DNA of 40,197 nucleotides from Mucilaginibacter sp. Its GTDB lineage: Bacteria > Bacteroidota > Bacteroidia > Sphingobacteriales > Sphingobacteriaceae. The notes under the pieces are model-generated. The model saw nothing but the letters and a program-made list of their open reading frames with translations. It did no database searches and was not told where the DNA came from. The DNA lies in contig JAUCSE010000003.1 in assembly GCA_030445275.1 (NCBI GenBank), positions 1 to 40,197 on the forward strand. The letters run 5' to 3'. A program made the translations under genes and the position numbers. Below, piece after piece: positions 26,109-34,224 of this stretch (the stretch's first letter is position 1; the number at the start of each line of letters is the position of its first letter).

Positions 26109-26136
26109 AAGGCCCTTTAATTAATTACAGGGCTTT
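26109..26136 (+). terminator. Terminator of the phosphonate-like operon
   Basis: AAGGCCCT (26109-26116) pairs with AGGGCTTT (26129-26136) with one G-U pair, around an AT-rich loop and followed by TATATTTT. It lies 38 bases after the HAD stop. Confidence 0.65.
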
Positions 26137-26992
26137 ATATTTTAAACGGAGAGCCAGGGTTGAAGGTGAAGATAGCAGGCTATAGAAGGCTGAAGTCGAG
26201 CGAGGGTAATATGTAAATCACATCGAAATAATCATTACTTATCAAAGATAGACTTCGGACATCAGCCCTATTCAAATTTCAAAATTAATTGCTTATGAGA
26301 AAGTTGTTGTTCAGGCAGGGACAGCTCATGGTGCATCACCTGGTTTGGCAGAAGTGTACTCGATAACCACGCCGCGCGGCGGGCAATACCAGGTTGTTTT
26401 GGCTGATGATACGAAGGTATGGTTAAACGCCGCCTCGAGTTTAAAATTCCCGTCAGCTTTTAAAGGTAACGATCTTAAGGTAACGCTTACCGGCGAGGCT
26501 TATTTTGAGATTACTTAAAATAAAGCGAAGCCATCCCGGGTTCAATTAGTGCCATATAATGAATTTTTATGGAAAAAGCGATCAATGGAAACAGAGGGGG
26601 CAAAACTTTGCTTTTGTGAAAATGATTATATATGCATTACCAATGCCACTTTTTCGACCAGGGGAGACTTTACTACCGTGGAGTGCGAAAAATCGGCCCT
26701 CAGTTGATTTCTCCGGTAATAAAATGCTCTTCGCGCTTAAACAGCGGGTCATCAACTAAAGCGTAAAAAATTGTAGAAAATGCTTCATTTATTTGGGGTA
26801 TGAAACGTTATAAATCGTTATACAGGTCACAAAACAACCCCGGATTTTCTCAGCTGCTATTCTTTGGCCATTTTGAAGATTATTAAGAACCAACAAAGAA
26901 ATCGGAAAGCAATCTGTTGTTTACACACAACACGAATGTGGAATTATTACATTAATCAATCCTGTGCCAATTATTAACTCCAATAAATTTAT
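26137..26992. other. Gene-poor decayed stretch containing a FecR fragment
   Basis: About 850 bases with no intact gene. A FecR-type fragment occupies 26252-26518. A 66-codon frame at 26559-26759 is unrecognised and is not called. The rest is AT-rich with scattered stops. It marks the left edge of the pseudogene zone. Confidence 0.55.
26252..26518 (+). pseudogene. FecR anti-sigma factor, internal fragment
   Basis: Between stops at 26249 and 26516 the frame reads [20 protein letters not shown], then [17 protein letters not shown] and [10 protein letters not shown]. This is the hallmark centre of FecR-family anti-sigma proteins ([25 protein letters not shown] in intact relatives), which sense outer-membrane receptor occupancy. 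The N-terminal cytoplasmic and membrane part and the C-terminal domain are missing. No sigma factor or SusC-like receptor accompanies it, so it is the relic of a lost sensing locus. Confidence 0.8.
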
Positions 26993-28237
26993 TTGATGAA
27001 ATTAGTTAACGAAGAAAACTATTCTTACAAGCAATTATTATCGTTACCTGTACTTGTTGCCGCCATGGGCTATTTTGTAGATATCTATGATCTGTTGCTG
27101 TTTAGTATTGTCAGGATACCGAGCCTGAAAGGACTGCATGTCCCAGCCAGCCAACTTCTTGAAAAAGGTGTTTTTCTAATCAATTTACAAATGGCAGGAA
27201 TGTTAATAGGGGGTATCCTTTGGGGTATTATCGGGGGTAAACGCGGGCGCCTGTCCGTTTTGTTCGAATCCATTACGTTATATTCCCTGGCCAATATTGC
27301 CAATGGTTTTATCGTATCGGTTGATCAATATGCCTTATTAAGATTCATCGCAGGTATTGGCCTTGCGGGTGAGCTGGGTGCAGGTGTAACTCTGGTTGCG
27401 GAAATACTTCCTAAGGCAATCCGTGGATACGGAACATCCATAGTAGCGGCTGTAGGTCTGCTCGGGACTGTTTTAGCCTACCTGGTAGCAGAGGCCTTTG
27501 ATTGGAAAATGGCCTACATTATAGGTGGTGGGATGGGAGTGGCACTCCTGTTGTTGCGATTTAATGTGCTGGAATCGGGAATGTTTAGTCGCGTAAAGGA
27601 GAAAAACATAAAAAGGGGTAACATCCGGGCATTATTTACCTCATCACAGAGATTCATAAAATACTTGAGATGCATCATGGTTGGCCTGCCTATCTGGTTT
27701 GTTATCGGGATATTGCTCACTTTTTCGCCTGAGTTCGGTAAAGTAGTAGGGATATCTGTTTCTGCTTAACGCTGGCAAGGCAGTAATGTTCGGATTTATC
27801 GGTCTTTCTTTGGGCGATATCAGCAGCGGGTTGATAAGTCAATATTTGAGGAGCAGGAAAAAGGTGGTTCTTATTTTTTTAATACTGACCAGTTTTGCTA
27901 TTGCACTTTTTCTATTACAGGAATCAAAAAATATCATCATATTTTACGGACTATGTCTTTTATTGGGATTTTCGATCGGTTTTTGGGCGTTGTTCGTGAC
28001 TATTGCAGCGGAGCAGTTCGGTACAAATCTCCGGGCCACGGTGGCTACCAGCGTCCCAAATTTTGTCAGGCGCAGTATCAATATTTTGCGCCATTGTTTT
28101 TATTGGGAAAAGGTTATTGGGGGGTATTACCTGCAGCTGGTATTGTAGGAGCTTGTTCTATAGTGTTGGCATTGGGAGCGCTTTGGAAAATAGAAGAAAC
28201 ATTTCATAAGTACCTGAATTATCTTGAACCGGAATAA
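26993..28237 (+). pseudogene. MFS transporter gene with two compensating frameshifts
   Basis: Three frames together give one MFS carrier of about 414 residues. The first part (26993-27769) has the typical MGYFVDIYDLLLFSIVR start and GIGLAGELGAGVTLVAEILP. It ends at a stop just where the next frame takes over as NAGKAVMFGFIGLSLGD; removing one T in GCTTAAC (27764-27770) joins them. Near 28090 the frame moves back: adding one G in ATTTTGCGCC yields NILAPLFLLGKGYWG and runs to the stop at 28237. The +1 and -1 changes cancel, leaving only the middle third out of frame. The substrate is unknown; the gene is dead unless these are sequencing errors. Confidence 0.82.
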
Positions 28238-28279
28238 TACTATTATAACCAGGATGAGTTGTGTATATGCTAAATGTAG
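28217..28279. repeat. Diverged repeat copy A (3' end of the MFS gene and its downstream flank)
   Basis: This 63-base stretch aligns without gaps to 30182-30244, with about 48 identities by hand count. It covers the last codons (NYLEPE, stop) of the MFS pseudogene and about 42 bases beyond. The second copy encodes NYPEQE and a stop at the same place. Confidence 0.6.
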
Positions 28280-28302
28280 TTTATATATAAATTAGCTTTT
28301 TT
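28269..28302 (+). terminator. Weak terminator-like hairpin after the MFS pseudogene
   Basis: GCTAA (28269-28273) pairs with TTAGC (28292-28296), followed by six T. The stem is short, so it is only a candidate. Confidence 0.3.
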
Positions 28303-28517
28303 GTGGTAAACTGGAAAATATAAGGGGTACTTACTCTCGCAAGGCTTGACCCGCACCTTCCATAAGTTTTGGAGCAATTAAAGTATATAGAAATCATGAA
28401 AAGATAATTCACAATGGATCAATATACCGCCAAACATCCAAACCAAACGATTTAGAGCATGGTATTTATAAGGAAGTTTATGAGGGTAGTAAAGACGTTG
28501 ATGTTTATCGATGAAGC

Positions 28518-28898
28518 ATGCAAAAGCTATATTTATACGAGTTAATGACAGAAGCATATAATAAAATGGATATGGGATTTACACTGCTTGATCCAACTTA
28601 TCATTTCTCTGCTACAGATGTAAGCCTTATTTTAAAGAATAATGGGAACACTTTACAGCCACTAGGGTTGATGCCTGGGTTTTTATTAGCGATGGTAATT
28701 GTATCGCCAATAAATGCCGTAGTTGTTGAAGGGTTACCATTTCCCGGGTTCGTTGGCTTGGTTGGGTTAGTCTTGGGATTTAAAATCTGTAGTGAATTAC
28801 CTTTTTTATTACAGGCAGTAAAAAATATCAAGCAGACAAGGTTAAGATTTTTCTCTGTAATCACTCTTATTTGGTCAATACCTCTTTATCGACACTGA
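28518..28898 (+). CDS. Possible small membrane protein, unrecognised
   Basis: A 126-codon frame with three hydrophobic stretches (LMPGFLLAMVIVSPINAVVV, FPGFVGLVGLVLGF, FFSVITLIWSIPLY). I recognise no family. An alternative start is the ATG at 28542. Codon choice (TTA, GTA, GGG, AAT) is plausible for this genome. However, an 87-codon frame lies on the opposite strand (28601-28864), and a hydrophobic reading can be the shadow of a hydrophilic one. It lies in the decayed zone, so it could also be a remnant. Confidence 0.35.
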   Translation: MQKLYLYELMTEAYNKMDMGFTLLDPTYHFSATDVSLILKNNGNTLQPLGLMPGFLLAMVIVSPINAVVVEGLPFPGFVGLVGLVLGFKICSELPFLLQAVKNIKQTRLRFFSVITLIWSIPLYRH

Positions 28899-29014
28899 AA
28901 AATAAACTTCAATGGTCATACGCAATTGAGGTCATTAATATGGCAGTTCACGGTAAATGAATTCTAATTCATTGAAAAAAATGAGTGGAACAGCTGTAAA
29001 ATGAGCATTTTTGT

Positions 29015-30064
29015 ATGATGGTCGCTTTGATCCGAAAAAATTATAAAACAATTGTTAACCACCTGCTTTTTTGGTTGGCTTTCATCCTGTATAATCTTAT
29101 CGATGCGGGATGGACAGACAGGGACTCATGGGAATTCGGTATACCACCATCGCTCGCAACCGATCTGGTTGTAATTATAACAGTAGTGTATATCAATCTT
29201 TATCTGCTTATGCCGGCACTTTATAGTAAGCGTAAATATGCCTGGTATATTTGCTGTTTTATTTTACTGTTATTTGCAGGCGGACTTGGAAAACGTTTTT
29301 TTGCATTTTCGATATGGCTTCCTTTAGAACATTTGAATAACCCGGCCGAATGGGAACCCGGAAATTTTTGGATCCTGGCTCGAATAATTAAAAATATTGC
29401 AAAAATATTTCCGGTGATTGCTGCTACCATGATCCTTAAATTGGTAAACAATGCTTACCTGCAGGAAAAAAGGCTGAGGGCGATAGAAAGAGAAAGCTTT
29501 GACGCAGAGATTGGTTTATTAAAAGCCCAGATTAATCCCCATTTTTTCTTTAATACACTTAATAGCCTTTATTTCCTTACGATGGAGGCTTCTCCTAAAT
29601 CTCCAAAACTGGTAATGCATCTGGCTGAATTAATGCGGTATATGCTTTATGATACCGGCGCAAGTCAGGTTTTGCTTACAGATGAACTTGCCCATCTGAA
29701 AAATTATATAGGAATTGAACAGATGCGTTTTGGCGACCACCTTGATCTTTCTTTCCAGTATTCCGGTGACATCGAAGGTCAATTGATTGCCCCCCTTCTG
29801 TTGCTCCCTTTTATTGAAAATGCTTTTAAACACGGTGTTGAAAAGAATGAAGGCTGGGTGACCATCGATCTTAAGGTTAACGAAAAACGACTATATTTAA
29901 AGGTGGAAAATAGTTTTAAGGAAACCGCTGGTCAAAGACATCATGGAGGAATGGGACTAAAAAACGTAAAAAGGCGGCTTGCGCTAATTTATCCTTCACA
30001 TCATCAATTGAATATAGAACACGATAATAACATTTATCAGGTTGACCTGAAAATAGATTTATGA
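29015..30064 (+). CDS. LytS/YehU-type sensor histidine kinase
   Basis: A 349-residue membrane kinase. Four hydrophobic helices (about 12-30, 47-70, 77-98 and 118-142) form the sensor part. The His_kinase domain follows with phosphoacceptor H176 in LLKAQINPHFFFNTLNSLYFL, then LPFIENAFKHGVEKNEG (N box) and GGMGLKNVKRRL (G box). Such kinases normally sit next to a LytTR response regulator. Here the sequence after the stop reads MKKINDK and stops, and no regulator gene is present on either side. It is intact itself, though surrounded by pseudogenes. Confidence 0.87.
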   Translation: MMVALIRKNYKTIVNHLLFWLAFILYNLIDAGWTDRDSWEFGIPPSLATDLVVIITVVYINLYLLMPALYSKRKYAWYICCFILLLFAGGLGKRFFAFSIWLPLEHLNNPAEWEPGNFWILARIIKNIAKIFPVIAATMILKLVNNAYLQEKRLRAIERESFDAEIGLLKAQINPHFFFNTLNSLYFLTMEASPKSPKLVMHLAELMRYMLYDTGASQVLLTDELAHLKNYIGIEQMRFGDHLDLSFQYSGDIEGQLIAPLLLLPFIENAFKHGVEKNEGWVTIDLKVNEKRLYLKVENSFKETAGQRHHGGMGLKNVKRRLALIYPSHHQLNIEHDNNIYQVDLKIDL

Positions 30065-30181
30065 AGAAGATCAATGACAAATAGACTGAAACATAAACGT
30101 TGATAAGTATCTCGGTAATTCCTTTGTTTATGAAGAACGCCTAGCTATACAAGGAGGACAGAAATTTCAGATTCGCCTCAA

Positions 30182-30244
30182 AATTATCCGGAACAGGAAT
30201 AATATTATCGTAACGAGGATTAATTGTGTACATATTAAACGATG
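30182..30244. repeat. Diverged repeat copy B (relic of an MFS gene end)
   Basis: Aligns ungapped with 28217-28279 and encodes NYPEQE then TAA at 30200-30202, matching NYLEPE-stop in copy A. Similarity continues about 42 bases past the stop, so the flank was duplicated with the gene end. The body of the second MFS gene is gone. Confidence 0.6.
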
Positions 30245-30271
30245 CTTGATTTTTCTTTAATATGTACACAA
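30224..30271. repeat. Perfect 16-bp inverted repeat (hairpin)
   Basis: TTGTGTACATATTAAA (30224-30239) and TTTAATATGTACACAA (30256-30271) are perfectly complementary around a 16-base spacer. There is no following T run, so it is not a standard terminator. It may be an operator, a mobile-element remnant or an RNA structure. Confidence 0.65.
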
Positions 30272-30361
30272 ATTGATGATTGAGGCGTAGGGAATAGGTT
30301 TGCTTAAGTACCTTCTGGAATGCCCGTGTATCCGGAAAAAATATTTGTATTAGTGTGAAGG

Positions 30362-30826
30362 TTATTTGTAATCCTCAAAATACTGGCCCATCATTTTTTC
30401 CTCCAGGCGAATCCTTTTATATAAAGGAATTTAGTAAATGGGTAAACCTATTATTAAGGAATACCAGGCATGAAACAACAGTGCAAGTCCAATCAATTCA
30501 GGTAGAATATTCAGGAAATAATTAGGGTGCCTAAAAAATCTGAACAACCAGGAAGTGTTGATTTCGTGATACTCTTTGGGAGCAATAATCAGTTTAACCG
30601 TCCAGATGTGTCTAATGGAATAAATTACATAGTAGAGCATAAGTATAGAAAATACATAGATAAAAAAGCCGGTAAGGGCTATATCGTCATGATAAAAGGC
30701 GTTTTTAATGTAACCTTCCGTTAAACAAGCCGCATAATAAGTAAAGTGGACTATAACCAGAAAAAGAGAATTACCTCCAGGGTAGCTATAATTTTCATAA
30801 ATTCTCTTATAGCGTTGACACCACAC
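30362..30826 (-). pseudogene. ICMT-like methyltransferase gene, truncated and interrupted by a stop
   Basis: Relic of an isoprenylcysteine carboxyl-methyltransferase family membrane protein. Recognisable text runs GGNSLFLVIVHFTYYAACLT, then HIWTVKLIIAPKEYHEINTS and FRHPNYFLNILPELIGLALL to GLPIY. An in-frame TAA (30433-30431) follows, after which the same frame continues IPLYKRIRLEEKMMGQYFEDYK to a proper stop at 30362. One nonsense change therefore removes the last 22 residues. The homologous part begins near 30778; the first membrane helix (roughly 45-50 residues) is missing because the gene is joined there to an unrelated barrel fragment. Confidence 0.78.
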
Positions 30827-31175
30827 AGGTATTTAACATCAGCAAGAAGGATGGATTAAGTGCTGAAATTTCTGCTTACTACCGTGCGGCAGTATTAGCG
30901 GCATCTTCGGGCAGGGTAATATTGGTTCGGTTGATGCCGGTATTAAAGCCAATATACTCAGCGGAAAGGGAACCATTAAATTAGCAGCCGGAGACCTTTT
31001 CTTTACCAACAATTATAAAATAAATGTCAACTATCTTAACCAGAACAATGGATTTGTGCAAAGGAACGATACCCGGAACGCGACGATCAGCTTCTCGTAC
31101 CGTTTCGGGAAAAATATAGCCGCTGCACGCACCCGTAAAACTTCTGGCGAGCAGGAAAAACAACGCGCCCAGTAG
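30757..31175 (+). pseudogene. Outer-membrane beta-barrel protein, C-terminal fragment with frameshift
   Basis: This is the tail of an OMP_b-brl family barrel like the one at 16872-19319. It reads GSYNFHKFSYSVDTTQVFNI, SKKDGLSAEISAYYR, then shifts frame at about 30885 and continues GSISGIFGQGNIGSVDAGIK, DLFFTNNYKINVNYL and ATISFSYRFGKN, ending at the stop at 31175. One missing base explains the shift. The N-terminal three quarters of the protein are absent. The 5' edge abuts the truncated ICMT-like gene near 30778. Confidence 0.78.
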
Positions 31176-31353
31176 CGTGAAATTTCACAGGTGGGCGTTC
31201 GGGGTCAAAAATCAGTTAGTAGTTAATATAAATCCGGACGACCTGCTTGTAATCAGATTTTTTTTCGTGTTACGCCTGGTTTTCCTTAGCATCTATATAA
31301 TTTGTTGTATCAACTTTGAGGTCGCCAAGAAGGGTTGATAAAAGATTTTATCG

Positions 31354-32193
31354 TTAGGCCATTAACGGCTTTTTTATATCCCTTGGACTATATCCTTTTT
31401 GCTTTCTGAAGAATTTATTTAGATGGCTTACATCGGTAAACCCAAATTCATCTGCAATTTCATTCATGCGCTTATCACTAAATTTTATTCTATGTTCTAT
31501 CAGATTAACCTTGTACTTTGAAATATATTGCTGCAATGTATCATTGGTATGTTTCTTAAAATATCGTCCGACATAAGCAACAGACACTGAAAATACGTAG
31601 CTGATCTGTTCGGCTCTTAATTTTTCAGGATCATAAATATTCTGCTGTATATATTGCAAGATGTTAACAGCTTTTTCTTCAGTTGTTTCAGCTATATAAC
31701 CAGGCAAAAAATTTGCGATATTCCTTGCTACAATTAAGATTAAAGTATTTACCAACTGTTGTATTAAGTCTTCGTTATATAAATCCTTAAAAGCTCGCTC
31801 CTGATAAATGGTTTCAACCACTGGTGCTACAAAGCTTCTATCAGTGATATTCTTTAGAATACATTCATTATGATGATTAGCATTCTGTAGAATATATTCC
31901 AACCGCTGTAAGCTATCTCTACCAAAATTTTTTTTCTCTAAATAGATATTATTGAAGCGAAGAAAGAAGAACTCCGTTTTCGTTTCGATTAAAAAATGAT
32001 GCGTGTCTTCAGGTGTGACCAGGAAAAGTTGCCCCGGGTGATACTTACATTCGGACTGATTTAACGAATGCCTCCCGGTACCCGAGCGGATAAAAGCCAG
32101 TTCAAAAAAATTATGCCCGTGCTCAAACTTAGTACAGACCTCAGCTTCATCAAAGCTTATTTCATAAGGTACATGCAATGTTTCTTTCTTCAT
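31354..32193 (-). CDS. AraC-family transcriptional regulator
   Basis: A regulator of about 279 residues with an N-terminal cupin domain (FDEAEVCTKFEHGHNFFELAFIRSGTGRHSLN, HPGQLFLVTPEDTHHF) and a C-terminal double helix-turn-helix (AEQISYVFSVSVAYVGRYFKKH and EIADEFGFTDVSHLNKFFRKQKGYSPRDIKK). I chose the ATG at 32193 (MKKETLHVPYEIS); the frame extends to 32262 but that extension crosses a -7-like box (32205-32198). A start at 32193 would give an almost leaderless mRNA. It is divergent from the MDR oxidoreductase gene, its likely target. Confidence 0.88.
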   Translation of the reverse strand: MKKETLHVPYEISFDEAEVCTKFEHGHNFFELAFIRSGTGRHSLNQSECKYHPGQLFLVTPEDTHHFLIETKTEFFFLRFNNIYLEKKNFGRDSLQRLEYILQNANHHNECILKNITDRSFVAPVVETIYQERAFKDLYNEDLIQQLVNTLILIVARNIANFLPGYIAETTEEKAVNILQYIQQNIYDPEKLRAEQISYVFSVSVAYVGRYFKKHTNDTLQQYISKYKVNLIEHRIKFSDKRMNEIADEFGFTDVSHLNKFFRKQKGYSPRDIKKPLMA

Positions 32194-32251
32194 GATACAA
32201 ATATACCTATTTATGGAAAACTTGTACTTTATTAATGTGATTTTTAGAGTA

Positions 32252-32259
32252 TAAATTTG
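32252..32259 (+). promoter_or_regulatory. -7 promoter box for the MDR oxidoreductase
   Basis: TAAATTTG matches TAnnTTTG. Transcription would begin near 32266, 18 bases before the ATG at 32284. It lies in the short region shared with the divergent AraC gene. Confidence 0.5.
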
Positions 32260-32283
32260 CATCGTAAATAAAGTATAATAATA

Positions 32284-33225
32284 ATGAAAGCGATTTTTTT
32301 AAAAGAACCAGGTTCTACTGAGAATTTCATATATAAAGAGGTACCGCAACCATCAATTAGTGATGATGAAGTCCTTGTGAAGGTTAAAAGCATTAGTATC
32401 AACCCGATCGATATCAAGACAAGAAAGGGGCAGGGCGTTTTTATTTACGCTAATCTCGATCCAACAAAAGAGTTAATTTTAGGCTGGGATATTTCCGGAT
32501 ATGTTTTTCAATCCAACTCCAATTTATTCAAGCCCGGAGATGAGGTCTTTGGCATGGTCAATTTCCTCGGAGTGGGGGCAGCTTATGCTGAATTTGTAGC
32601 CGCACCAGCATCACATCTGACCCATAAGCCTAATAATATTTCACATTCTGAAGCTGCAGGTGCAACATTGGCCGCATTAACTGCTTGGCAAAACCTGGTA
32701 AAAAGAGCTCGTATCAAATCCGGTGACCGTGTTTTGATACACGCGGCGGCCGGCGGAGTGGGGCACTATGCTGTACAAATTGCTAAGCACTTTGGCGCTT
32801 ACGTGATCGGGACTTCATCGGCCGCGAACAGAGATTTTGTATTGTCTATCGGCGCTGATGAACATATAGATTATAAAGCACAGAAGTTAACCGAAAGTGT
32901 TAAAAATGTAGATTTTGTTTTGGAATGCCTGGATAACCAAAGTATACTTGACTCGATAGAGGTTATCAAACCAGGTGGCCGTTTGATCAGCATCCTTAAC
33001 GAGATCAGTCAGGAAGCAAAAGATAAGGCAGATATAAAGTCAATAGAAACAGCTTATACAACAGTGATTTCAAGTGGATCTGATATGAAAAGTATTGCTG
33101 AATTCCTTCGTTCCGGCGCAATAGAATCTCACATCTCAAAAGAGTTTGCTTTCGATAAAATGGCCGAAGCCCACAGCGAGCTAGAAAAAGGAAGAGCGGT
33201 TGGAAAAATCGCTATTATTCTATAA
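32284..33225 (+). CDS. NADP-dependent MDR-family oxidoreductase (quinone reductase-like)
   Basis: A 313-residue zinc-independent medium-chain reductase. The N-terminal GroES-like domain includes VLVKVKSISINPIDIKTRKG and LGWDISGYV. The AAGATLAALTAWQNLVKRA and AAAGGVGHYAVQIAKHFGAYVIGT segments form the NADPH-binding fold. There are no zinc-binding Cys/His pairs, as in quinone oxidoreductases and enone reductases. The adjacent divergent AraC gene suggests induction by a reactive or toxic compound. Confidence 0.9.
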   Translation: MKAIFLKEPGSTENFIYKEVPQPSISDDEVLVKVKSISINPIDIKTRKGQGVFIYANLDPTKELILGWDISGYVFQSNSNLFKPGDEVFGMVNFLGVGAAYAEFVAAPASHLTHKPNNISHSEAAGATLAALTAWQNLVKRARIKSGDRVLIHAAAGGVGHYAVQIAKHFGAYVIGTSSAANRDFVLSIGADEHIDYKAQKLTESVKNVDFVLECLDNQSILDSIEVIKPGGRLISILNEISQEAKDKADIKSIETAYTTVISSGSDMKSIAEFLRSGAIESHISKEFAFDKMAEAHSELEKGRAVGKIAIIL

Positions 33226-33414
33226 AACAAAGATTAGATATCATAAAATCTAATATGAATAAATAATGGATGCGTAAAGCTAAATGAAATCCCAGTTCAT
33301 CTCTTTTATACCAAATACCGGAGCGTTCGATCTGTCATAATTAAATGGAAAGAGAAGGACGTATGCAGGTCTACAAATTGCTGAATAAATTTTACTGTTA
33401 AAAATCAAATAAAG

Positions 33415-34047
33415 ATGAAAAAGTTAATTCAAATCATATTATGCCAGCTATTGGTGGTGGTTCCAATAGTAGTCTTCGGCCAACAAAAAATCTTGCCTGA
33501 AGACCTTAAAAGTTTAGGCCCTGAAAATACAATTATTGCACAGCGGGTTGGGATCTGGGAGGTTTCGGAAACCGTCTGGGCATCGCCTGGCGCTGCGCCG
33601 GTAACCACTACCGGACTTGTTGCCGAGCGCAAGATGATCGGTTCAATGCTACAGGAATTTTTAATTGATTCTACTAAAAATGAAGTTAAGCGTACTGATT
33701 TGCTTACGTTCAATCGTATTGAAGGCCGATGGGACTATGTTTCTTTCGATGCAAGAGACCCGCTTGGATTGATGCCGGCCTGGAGCTCTGTTAAAGGAGA
33801 TGGTAAATCTATTGACTTCTATTTTTATCCATTTGCGCTTCCTGGTTCCGGCAACGTGATCAGTGGCCAAATGTTACGCATGGATCAAACGATCAGGTAC
33901 CTTGGGTCGGATCAAGATGTTAAGGACCAGTATTTTACATTGGCTGATGGTACTGCCACCCGGTGGCTTGCTCACCGGTATGCTTATACAAGAAAAGGCA
34001 CTAAAGCCGCGGTGTTGCCTGCTGCAAGTGAGAACAGGAAAAATTGA
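33415..34047 (+). CDS. Secreted DUF1579-like protein
   Basis: A 210-residue protein with a signal peptide (MKKLIQIILCQLLVVVPIVVFGQ). The body (RVGIWEVSETVWASPGAAP, ERKMIGSMLQEFLID, FNRIEGRWDYVSFDARDPLG) resembles the DUF1579 beta-barrel family, whose members are often found with stress or efflux genes. No function is known. It lies 189 bases after the oxidoreductase and 177 before the RND adaptor, so it is probably its own transcription unit. Confidence 0.65.
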   Translation: MKKLIQIILCQLLVVVPIVVFGQQKILPEDLKSLGPENTIIAQRVGIWEVSETVWASPGAAPVTTTGLVAERKMIGSMLQEFLIDSTKNEVKRTDLLTFNRIEGRWDYVSFDARDPLGLMPAWSSVKGDGKSIDFYFYPFALPGSGNVISGQMLRMDQTIRYLGSDQDVKDQYFTLADGTATRWLAHRYAYTRKGTKAAVLPAASENRKN

Positions 34048-34224
34048 TGATTTAAAAAAGGAAACTTTAGTGTAGCTGTCCTGGCGGGAAACCCATGGGT
34101 AAAAACGGTAAATGTATAGTGGTCATCAAAACCCAACAGGAACAAGTCTCCTTTTTTATAAGCCAGGGTTTCTTTATTAATTTCCTTGTGGGATATAAAT
34201 TAAACAGTAAAAAAGCAATCAATC

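Larger units (their letters stand above)
30065..30361. other. Decayed spacer with duplicated MFS tail and hairpin
   Basis: About 300 bases without an intact gene. They hold the second copy of the MFS 3' end (30182-30244) and a perfect 16-bp inverted repeat (30224-30271). Where a LytTR regulator would be expected nothing of the kind is readable. Confidence 0.5.

Noticed and set aside
26559..26759. 66-codon frame after the FecR fragment
   Set aside because: No recognisable motif; lies in decayed DNA.
31177..31188. GTGAAATTTCAC palindrome after the barrel fragment
   Set aside because: Short and not placed at any promoter; probably chance.
33233..33254. ATTAGAT/ATCTAAT inverted repeat after the MDR gene
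   Set aside because: Seven AT-rich pairs without T run or promoter context; too weak.
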